This document shows, piece by piece, positions 27,258 to 33,578 of a stretch of DNA of 64,000 nt. Location: positions 1,860,001 to 1,924,000 of the forward strand of contig CAWFXD010000001.1 in NCBI GenBank assembly GCA_963819695.1, given 5' to 3'. The DNA comes from DASZIT01 sp963819695 (GTDB lineage Bacteria; Actinomycetota; Acidimicrobiia; Acidimicrobiales; RAAP-2). The notes under the pieces were generated by a model that ran no database searches, was not told the DNA's origin, and saw only the letters and a program-made list of their open reading frames with translations. The translations under genes and the position numbers were made by a program. How positions within the stretch are numbered: the first letter of the stretch is position 1; each line of letters starts with the position of its first letter.

Positions 27258-27838
27258 TGGACCTTCTCTCGGGAAGTTGACCGCGCCGGCTGATGCCGGC
27301 GACGAGCGGGAGGCGTGTGGGTGGACGTGAGCCCGGCGGCGTGGCAGAGCTCGGCATAAAAGAGTTCCGGATCGTCATCGGGGATCAGCACATGGCTGAG
27401 GGCGATCCGCGTCACCACCGAGGCGACGACGCGACCGTTCGGTCCGGAGAAATGCGCCAGGAGTCGATCACGCATGATCGGCATCACCCGAGTCATCTGG
27501 TGCACGACGTGTTCGGGTTCGACGTCGACGATGCGCCGGAGGGAGTAGGAGTACTGGAATTCGACGATGAAGCGCAGCACCGCCTCGAGCCGGGCGTCTC
27601 CCTCAAGGCTGGCGACCGCCTGAGCGATCCCGGCGTCATAGCGCTGTTGCTCATAGCGGCCAAAAGCCTCGAGCAGGGCTTCTTTGGAGGGAAACCAGCG
27701 ATAGAGGGTCGGACGGGACACCCCGGCGGTGGCGGCCACATCAGAGAACGAGAGACGGCTGGCACCTGATCGAGCCAGGACTTCGAGGGTGGCGTCAAGG
27801 ATCCGCTCGCTCGTTGTGGCGGGATCAGGGGTTCCCAT
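27254..27838 (-). CDS. TetR-family regulator
   Basis: A 194-residue regulator with an N-terminal helix-turn-helix (ILDATLEVLARSGASRLSFSDVAATAGVSRPTLYRWFPSKEAL, about 13-55, in parts) and a variable ligand-binding C-terminal domain. It is divergent from the diiron-hydrolase gene and precedes the DUF4345-like gene with a 4-bp overlap. A perfect palindrome sits 2 bp upstream of its ATG, pointing to autoregulation and control of the divergent gene. Confidence 0.88.
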   Translation of the reverse strand: MGTPDPATTSERILDATLEVLARSGASRLSFSDVAATAGVSRPTLYRWFPSKEALLEAFGRYEQQRYDAGIAQAVASLEGDARLEAVLRFIVEFQYSYSLRRIVDVEPEHVVHQMTRVMPIMRDRLLAHFSGPNGRVVASVVTRIALSHVLIPDDDPELFYAELCHAAGLTSTHTPPARRRHQPARSTSREKVQ

Positions 27839-27840
27839 GG

Positions 27841-27870
27841 CCTTTACAGTTTGGCACAGAACTGTAAAGG
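27841..27870. promoter_or_regulatory. Palindromic operator between TetR and diiron-hydrolase genes
   Basis: Perfect 11-bp arms, CCTTTACAGTT at 27841-27851 and AACTGTAAAGG at 27860-27870, with an 8-bp spacer. It fills most of the 41-bp gap between the two divergent start codons, so one bound dimer would block both. This is a typical size and placement for a TetR operator. Confidence 0.8.
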
Positions 27871-27879
27871 TAGGCGCAT

Positions 27880-28785
27880 ATGGCGGACCTGACGGTGCGG
27901 AACATTCGCTTCCCGATAGACGACACGGTGCCCTTTCAGTGGCAACCGGCCAACCCCAGCTTCGGGCTCTTCGGCAACACCTTCACGTTCCTCGCCATCG
28001 CCTTCGAGCGCTACATCGTCTCGGCCACCCGAGAAGCGCTCCCCCGTTTTACCGACGCCGACGTCGCCGAGGAGGCCGACCTTTTCGTGCGCCAAGAGGC
28101 CCAGCACGCTCGGGCGCACCGGGGCCATGCCAAGTCGATGATCGAGCGCTACCCGGGACTCCAGGAGACCTACGAGGCGGCAAACGCCGCCTATGACGAA
28201 CTCCTGGAGCGTGAAAATGCCGAGTTCCACCTCGCCTACATCGCCAACCTCGAAGCCACCTTCACGCCGCTGTTCAAGATGGTGTTCGACAACCGACGCG
28301 AGCTCTTCGAAGGAAGCGATGAGCGGGTCGGCACCTTGCTCTTGTGGCACTTCGTCGAGGAAATCGAACACCGCAGTTCGGCGCTTCGTATCCACCACCA
28401 CGTCACGCCCGACCCCTGGTACAGGATCCGCAAGGCACCAAAGGTCTTCAACCACGTCGCCAGCATTTACAAGCTCGTGCTGGCCGGGTTCGAGGAGCAT
28501 GTGCCGCTTGAAGACCGCCATATCTCGACCAATGTCGTCGGCCCCAGCGGCCTGTATGTGGCGGAGATGCGCGATCGTTTCGCACGCGGACGGAGTTTGA
28601 ACCCTCCATCCATGTTGAGCCACGTATCGGGCAAGGACCTCCGGACCATGCTGTGGCACGAAACCAAAGCCCAGACACCCCGACACGACCCGGCTTTCGA
28701 ACCCCTCCCCGCCTGGGCGAACGACTGGCACTCGGCGTACGAGTCCGATGCCGACGTGACGACCTATGAGGGCGTCCGCCTGTAG
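27880..28785 (+). CDS. PF10118-type metal-dependent hydrolase (ferritin-like diiron)
   Basis: A 301-residue protein with the hallmarks of the PF10118 family: N-terminal RNIRFPIDDTVPFQW, FVRQEAQHARAH (about 69-80, a Glu-x-x-His metal pair), NAEFHLAYIANLEATFTP, and FVEEIEHRSSALR (about 163-175, the second Glu-x-x-His). The helical core suggests a diiron centre like ferritin-type enzymes. The substrate is unknown; relatives are often next to TetR regulators and lipid genes, as here. Confidence 0.85.
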   Translation: MADLTVRNIRFPIDDTVPFQWQPANPSFGLFGNTFTFLAIAFERYIVSATREALPRFTDADVAEEADLFVRQEAQHARAHRGHAKSMIERYPGLQETYEAANAAYDELLERENAEFHLAYIANLEATFTPLFKMVFDNRRELFEGSDERVGTLLLWHFVEEIEHRSSALRIHHHVTPDPWYRIRKAPKVFNHVASIYKLVLAGFEEHVPLEDRHISTNVVGPSGLYVAEMRDRFARGRSLNPPSMLSHVSGKDLRTMLWHETKAQTPRHDPAFEPLPAWANDWHSAYESDADVTTYEGVRL

Positions 28786-28856
28786 GTCGTAGGCAAATGG
28801 ACTGGATCTCTCAAGGGGCGCCAATCAGCGACGCTTTGGATCCTTTCCCCCGAGAC

Positions 28857-29171
28857 TCACAGGGCAACGGCTTCGGCCAAGACCTCGTCTCGAAGAAACG
28901 CCCGCAATAGTGCGGGTGTCCCTACCTCCACCTTGACGCCGAGCACATCTTCCAGGTCACAACCGAGCTCGAGAAGGTCAAGCGGACTCGCCTCGAGGTC
29001 TATGTCAACGAGCAGATCGACATCGCTGGTGCCGCTGTCCTCACCACGAGCAACGTTGCCGAAGATGCGCACATTCGACGCGTGTCTTCGAGCAGCTGCC
29101 GCCAATATCGCCGTTCGGTTCGCTGCTACGCGCTCACCGAGAGGTGATCGCGGTACAAACCTGGTTGCCAT
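28857..29171 (-). CDS. MNT-type minimal nucleotidyltransferase
   Basis: A 104-residue protein when started at the internal ATG (MATRFVPRSPLG); the longer 29261 start adds unrelated sequence. The motif FGNVARGEDSGTSDVDLLVDID carries the catalytic DVD. Such MNT proteins are usually antitoxins that AMPylate a HEPN-type toxin encoded next to them, but neither side has room for one (71 bp downstream, the tRNA upstream). It therefore appears orphaned. Motif order suggests a slightly altered GSxxRG (GNVARG). Confidence 0.75.
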   Translation of the reverse strand: MATRFVPRSPLGERVAANRTAILAAAARRHASNVRIFGNVARGEDSGTSDVDLLVDIDLEASPLDLLELGCDLEDVLGVKVEVGTPALLRAFLRDEVLAEAVAL

Positions 29172-29363
29172 ATCGGAAGAGTACGAGAAGGCAGAGCTCC
29201 ATCGAAACGCATCTTTCTCGGGCCGGCCGAAAATCCGGCGAATGTCCACGGAACTGGACACCTCAGAAGCGCCTCGCAGGGGTGCTCCGCGAGCGATTAA
29301 TAGGACAAATCCATTTGGCCCAATTTCGTGGTCACCAAAAAGTGCCTCTGAGCTGGACTTTGA

Positions 29364-29380
29364 GTGGGCGCTAGAGGACT
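29364..29380. repeat. tRNA-side att-like copy
   Basis: Second copy of GTGGGCGCTAGAGGACT, lying in the 3' part of tRNA-Val. Integration here leaves the tRNA intact because the repeat rebuilds its 3' end. Confidence 0.6.
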
Positions 29381-29438
29381 CGAACCTCCGACCTCAGCCG
29401 TGTGAAGGCTGCGCTCTAACCAACTGAGCTAAACGCCC
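29365..29438 (-). tRNA. tRNA-Val (anticodon CAC)
   Basis: A 74-nt gene on the minus strand. Acceptor GGGCGTT pairs with AGCGCCC (one G-U pair), the D stem is GCTC/GAGC, the anticodon stem CAGCC/GGCTG encloses TTCACAC with anticodon CAC, and the T arm is GGAGG-TTCGAGT-CCTCT. The discriminator is A and CCA is not encoded. Its 3' end is the integration site of the adjacent island. Confidence 0.95.
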
Positions 29439-29477
29439 TGGCTGCGTATGCGCCCCGGAGGTCGCAGATGCAGTCCG

Positions 29478-30950
29478 TCATGGTAGCCCGGGGAACTCGG
29501 GGGGTAGAAGTTCGAAGCCAAGAGCCTCCTCCAGCGCCGCCGCCGACCGAAGCACCACCAGATCCCCATGCTGGGGTCCGATCAGCTGCAGACCGACCGG
29601 GATTCCCTCGGCCGTCATTCCGGCGCACACGGTGGCGGCCGGCGACCGGGTCATGTTGAACGGATAGGTGAACTTGACCCAATTGAAATCCGGGGCGCCG
29701 TTGATCAGGGCCGATCCCTCCAGCGCATGGGGCGGTGCGGCGGCCGCGGTGGTGGGCGTCACCAGCAGGCGAACGTCGTGGAACAGGTCGACCAGTCGTA
29801 GGTTCAGATCGTGGGTGGCGTCTTCCGCCCGAACCATGTCCAGCGCGCTGATCGAAGTCGCCCGGTCGATGACCATGGCCAACACCGGGTCGATCTCGTC
29901 CCACACCGGGGTCCCCCGGAAATCAGCATGGGTCCGGAGGTTGTAGGCGCCGGTCAGGGTCAGCCAGTCGTCCACTGGGTCCTCGTCGAAAACGGTCTCG
30001 ATCTCCATGACGTCGGAGCCCAGCGAGGCCAGCACCGCCACCGCCCGCTCACAGATGGCCAGCACCTCGGCGTCGACCTCCGCGTAGCCGAGGGTCGGCG
30101 ACCACGCCACCCGCTGCGGGGGTTTGGGATCATTGAGCACCGCCAACCAGGAGGCCTCCGGCCGGGGCAGCGACCGCAGATCGGTGGCATCGGGTCCCAC
30201 CACCACGTCGAGGGCGGCGATCAGGTCCGCAAGTTTGCGGGCCAATGGTCCCCGGGTCGAGAGGTTCTGCCAGTCCGGTGCATCCGATCCGCCGGTGGGG
30301 ACCCGGCCGAGTGACGGCTTCATCCCCGAGAGCCCGCAGCAGGCGGACGGTATCCGGAGGGAACCTCCACCGTCGGACCCGGTCGCCAGTGGGATCATGC
30401 CCGAGGCGATCGCCGCCGCACTGCCACCCGACGAGCCCCCGGCGGTGTGGTCCAGGCTCCACGGATTCATCGTGCGACCGAATACCGAGTTGACGGTGTC
30501 AGCCTTCCATCCCAACTCGGGCGTATTGGTCTTTCCGACCACCACACATCCGGCGGCCACCAGCCTCGCCACCATCATCGAGTCGACCGGCGCCGGCGTC
30601 TGCCCGGCGAATGCCACCGAGCCGAGTGTGGTCACATAGCCGGCAGCATCTTCCAGGTCCTTGACCCCGAGGGGAAGTCCCGCTAAAGGCCCCGGATCCT
30701 TGCCCGCTGCGACCAGGTCGTCGACGGCCGCGGCGGCGGCCAGCGCCCGTTCCCCGTCGACCGCGACGAAGGCGTTGATGGTCGGATTGACGGCCTCGAT
30801 CCGGTCCAAGGCGTGACCGACCAACTCGCGCGCCGACAGTTCGCCTCGACGCACCTGGCCGGCCAGACCCACGGCTGATTCCGTGCGGAAATCCATGAGC
30901 GACGGTACCGCCACGATGCCGGTTCGACAACCGAGCCGAACGGCAACCAC
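29478..30950 (-). CDS. Amidase signature-family hydrolase
   Basis: A 490-residue amidase with the full Ser-cisSer-Lys set: Lys97 in LGVKDLEDA, GGSSGGSAAA at about 171-180 (cis-Ser173) and the nucleophile Ser197 in GSDGGGSLRIPS. Length is normal for the family. It hydrolyses an amide or ester, but the substrate cannot be inferred. The start may be the ATG at residue 19 (MDFRTES). It is divergent from the VOC gene with a 53-bp gap. Confidence 0.9.
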   Translation of the reverse strand: MVAVRLGCRTGIVAVPSLMDFRTESAVGLAGQVRRGELSARELVGHALDRIEAVNPTINAFVAVDGERALAAAAAVDDLVAAGKDPGPLAGLPLGVKDLEDAAGYVTTLGSVAFAGQTPAPVDSMMVARLVAAGCVVVGKTNTPELGWKADTVNSVFGRTMNPWSLDHTAGGSSGGSAAAIASGMIPLATGSDGGGSLRIPSACCGLSGMKPSLGRVPTGGSDAPDWQNLSTRGPLARKLADLIAALDVVVGPDATDLRSLPRPEASWLAVLNDPKPPQRVAWSPTLGYAEVDAEVLAICERAVAVLASLGSDVMEIETVFDEDPVDDWLTLTGAYNLRTHADFRGTPVWDEIDPVLAMVIDRATSISALDMVRAEDATHDLNLRLVDLFHDVRLLVTPTTAAAAPPHALEGSALINGAPDFNWVKFTYPFNMTRSPAATVCAGMTAEGIPVGLQLIGPQHGDLVVLRSAAALEEALGFELLPPEFPGLP

Positions 30951-31003
30951 CCGATCCCTCCCCAGTTCGACAATTCGGGCTGCCCCGAAGCAGTGTCTGG
31001 GTC

Positions 31004-31885
31004 ATGACTTCACCATCCATGTCCCGGACCGTGCTCGATCACGTGGCTCACGCGGTTCGATCGTGGCAGGATGCCTGGCCACGGTATGCCGCTCAGCTTG
31101 GGGCTGAATGGAGCTCGGGAGGCGAGAGCATCGGGTTTGCACCGGCCCAATTGCGGTTCGCCAACGGGTCCCGCATCGAATTGCTCAAGCCGCACGACAC
31201 CGCGTCCAACGACTTCCTCGCCCGCTTCCTCGAGCACAGCGGACCCGGACCCCACCACCTCACCTTCAAAGTACCGGACATCCTCCTGGCTCTGGATGCC
31301 GCACGCGAGGCCGGATTCGACCCGATCGGCGTGGATCTCCGCGATCCGGAATGGAAGGAGGCGTTCATCCATCCCAAACAGGGCACCGGGATCGTCATCC
31401 AGCTGGCCGAAGCCTCCGGGGGATGGTCCAATCCCGCCCCCGACGACTTCCCGACCGAACGACGTCGTCGTCGGGACGGTAACGGCACCGTCCGACCCGC
31501 ATCCCTTCGGAGGGTCACGCATGCGGTGGCTGACCTCGACGCCGGGATCGACCTCTTCGGCCGGCTCCTGGGCGGCGCCCTCGAAGACCGAGGCACCGGC
31601 CCGGGCGAAGAGTGGATCGACCTTCGGTGGGACTGTCCCCTGGCCATCCGGCTGATCGCCCCAACCCCGGGTCCGGAGTCGCAGGAGCTGTCGGCCTGGC
31701 TGGGTGACCGTCGCGGACGCCTTCATCACCTGTTGATGGCCGACGAGGAGCCGGACACCCTACCCGGTGCCCGACCCGCCCCGCCGACCCTCCCCGGCCT
31801 GGGGGGTCTGTGGCAAAGCCGAAATCCCTGGGTCGTCGAGCCCGAGGACAACCTCGGAGTGCGGCTGGTGGTGGACGAGTTGTGA
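31004..31885 (+). CDS. VOC-superfamily (glyoxalase-like) protein, two domains
   Basis: A 293-residue protein with two VOC-type halves: LDHVAHAVRSWQDAWPRYAAQLGAE through GPHHLTFKVPDI (about 11-90) and RVTHAVADLDAGIDLFGRLLGG onward (about 168-290). The first half resembles methylmalonyl-CoA epimerase-type enzymes (HVAHAV, HHLTF, metal-binding His and Glu). The second is shorter and looks less conserved. A CoA-thioester or diol-type substrate is possible but not shown. Confidence 0.75.
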   Translation: MTSPSMSRTVLDHVAHAVRSWQDAWPRYAAQLGAEWSSGGESIGFAPAQLRFANGSRIELLKPHDTASNDFLARFLEHSGPGPHHLTFKVPDILLALDAAREAGFDPIGVDLRDPEWKEAFIHPKQGTGIVIQLAEASGGWSNPAPDDFPTERRRRRDGNGTVRPASLRRVTHAVADLDAGIDLFGRLLGGALEDRGTGPGEEWIDLRWDCPLAIRLIAPTPGPESQELSAWLGDRRGRLHHLLMADEEPDTLPGARPAPPTLPGLGGLWQSRNPWVVEPEDNLGVRLVVDEL

Positions 31886-31931
31886 GCCGCTCCGTCGGAG
31901 CCTCCGGGCATGACCCGGTATCCTGAGGCCG

Positions 31932-32810
31932 ATGAGCCCGAAGAATCGCAAGGTGCACGACGCCGCGGGCGACGATATTGCCGAGGATGACTCGTGGGAG
32001 GAGGATTCCTTCGAGGACGACGCCGACGATGATTCCCTCGACGACTACCCGGACGAGGACGAAGAATACGAGGAGGCGGAAGGCTACGAAGACGACGCCG
32101 AGGACGACGGCGACGAGTTGGACGAATCTCCAGCCCGGGAGACGCCGGCCGAGAAGCGCAAGCGGATGGACAAGGTTCGGGCCAGTACCATCGCCGCCGA
32201 CATCGAACCGGGTCAATCCAGCGTTTCCACAAAATGGGCCATTGACCGTTTGGACCCACGGGAGAAGCGTTTCTCGTTTGTCGCCGCCGGTGGAGCTGCG
32301 CTGTTCGCCACCATCATCTACCTGGTCGAAACCCAAAACCACAACTTCCGGTTGGCCAAGGGCCAGATCACTCCGCAGACGACGCTGGTCGTGGGCCTCA
32401 TCGCCGCCGGACTGCTGATCGCCACCACCATGTTGGGCCGTCGAGCTCCCGTAGGATTTGTCGCCCTGTTCACCGGCGCAGCCTTCGGCGGCTCCTACCT
32501 GTTTCTGGGGTTGCCGTTCTTCGTCCTGGCCATCTGGTTGTTGTACCGGTCCTACAAACTCCAAAAGGAAACCACCGCCCGGCTCCGAGAAGCTGGCGGT
32601 AGCCCCCGGGCCCGGCCATCACCGGCGGCTCGCTCGACGGCGGCTCGCTCGTCGGCGCCGTCCCGCCCGACCACCGTGGCCGAGGCCCGCCGGGCCCGGT
32701 CCAAGAAATCGGCGGCTCCGGTCGGCAACAAGCGGTACACCCCCAAGCGCCCTACTCCACCGCCCCCGAAGCCCTCGAGACGCCAGCGCAAGGCGGCCGC
32801 CGCCGACTGA
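31932..32810 (+). CDS. Membrane protein with acidic N-terminus and basic C-terminus
   Basis: A 292-residue protein with an extreme charge gradient. Residues 15-75 are almost all Asp and Glu (EEDSFEDDADDD, DEDEEYEEAEGYEDDAEDD); residues 115-205 hold about three or four membrane segments (FVAAGGAALFATIIYLVET, LVVGLIAAGLLIATTML, GFVALFTGAAFGGSYLFL, PFFVLAIWLLYRS); the last 90 residues are Arg/Lys/Pro-rich. I do not recognise a family. The basic tail could bind nucleic acid or anionic lipid; the acidic part could bind cations or a basic partner. Confidence 0.7.
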   Translation: MSPKNRKVHDAAGDDIAEDDSWEEDSFEDDADDDSLDDYPDEDEEYEEAEGYEDDAEDDGDELDESPARETPAEKRKRMDKVRASTIAADIEPGQSSVSTKWAIDRLDPREKRFSFVAAGGAALFATIIYLVETQNHNFRLAKGQITPQTTLVVGLIAAGLLIATTMLGRRAPVGFVALFTGAAFGGSYLFLGLPFFVLAIWLLYRSYKLQKETTARLREAGGSPRARPSPAARSTAARSSAPSRPTTVAEARRARSKKSAAPVGNKRYTPKRPTPPPPKPSRRQRKAAAAD

Positions 32811-32826
32811 AGGCGGTAGACGCCGC

Positions 32827-33555
32827 TTACGAGGGAGCCGTGACCAACGCCGAACGTAACAGGTCGAGGATTTCCGACCGTCGGCGGACCAATGACCGGG
32901 CGGTGGGCTCCTCCCCGAGGGCCCGTAGGAGTTCCACCTCGGTGAGCATCCCGATCACCGTGGAGTAGATGGCCAGCAGGAGCAGCCGGGGCTCGTGCCG
33001 CCTCATGTGGCCCGAGTCCATCTCCGCTTCCAGGAATTGCGAAGCGCGGGCGACCAGGGGCTCGAGGGCGGCCACGAACCGGGTGGCGGCCGGCGGGCCG
33101 AGCCGGCCCATCTCCCGGACCAGACCCAACAGCTCCGGTTGGCGGGCGGCCAGGCGGAAGACGGAACGCACGACGGCTTCGACCCGCACCCATCCGGTGC
33201 CGGCGGTGGCCAACGATCCTTCCAGGGCGAGCGACAGCTCGATGGCGCTCCGGTCGATCACCGCGTCGAGGAGGACCTCCTTGGACGGGAACCAGTAGAG
33301 GATTGTCTGTTTGCGCACTTCCAGGCCGGCCGCCAGAGCGTCCAACGAGGTTGCCTCGTAGCCGCGGGTGGCGAACGAGGCGAGGGCGGCGTCGAGGATC
33401 CTGGCCGGGGTGCTGTTGCCGTCGGCTACGCCGTTGCTGGTCGGCATGGGCCGGGGCCGACCCTTGTCCCGCCCGGCAGGACCCGGCGAGCCGACCAGGC
33501 CTTCCGAGCCGGGTGAATCCGTGGCCCCTGGGGGCGATGCGCTCGACTTGGTCAC
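32827..33555 (-). CDS. TetR-family regulator of the acyl reductase operon
   Basis: A 242-residue regulator. The helix-turn-helix is about residues 51-95 (RILDAALASFATRGYEATSLDAL and KQTILYWFPSKEVLL), after a low-complexity N-terminus. The longest reading starts at GTG 33555, 2 bp from the palindrome, which would mean a leaderless message; ATG 33447 (MPTSNGVADG) is an alternative. It is divergent from the lipid operon beginning at 33579 and most likely represses it in the absence of an acyl-CoA or related ligand. Confidence 0.85.
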   Translation of the reverse strand: MTKSSASPPGATDSPGSEGLVGSPGPAGRDKGRPRPMPTSNGVADGNSTPARILDAALASFATRGYEATSLDALAAGLEVRKQTILYWFPSKEVLLDAVIDRSAIELSLALEGSLATAGTGWVRVEAVVRSVFRLAARQPELLGLVREMGRLGPPAATRFVAALEPLVARASQFLEAEMDSGHMRRHEPRLLLLAIYSTVIGMLTEVELLRALGEEPTARSLVRRRSEILDLLRSALVTAPS

Positions 33556-33556
33556 T

Positions 33557-33568
33557 TACCATATGGTA
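33557..33568. promoter_or_regulatory. Palindromic operator TACCATATGGTA
   Basis: A perfect 12-bp palindrome in the 23-bp gap between the TetR start (GTG 33555) and the acyl reductase start (GTG 33579). The shape fits a TetR-family operator. A further short palindrome, CAGATCTG, lies at 33571-33578. The gap is too small for a normal leader on either side. Confidence 0.75.
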
Positions 33569-33578
33569 GACAGATCTG

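Larger units (their letters stand above)
26181..29380. mobile_element. Small tRNA-bounded island
   Basis: A 3.2-kb segment lies between two copies of a 17-bp sequence, one of them the 3' end of tRNA-Val. The layout (intact tRNA at one end, partial copy at the other) is that of an element integrated in a tRNA gene. Inside are a truncated nucleotidyltransferase, a frameshifted DUF4345 gene, a TetR/diiron-hydrolase pair and a small nucleotidyltransferase. No integrase is present, so it is either a remnant or was mobilised in trans. Confidence 0.55.
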
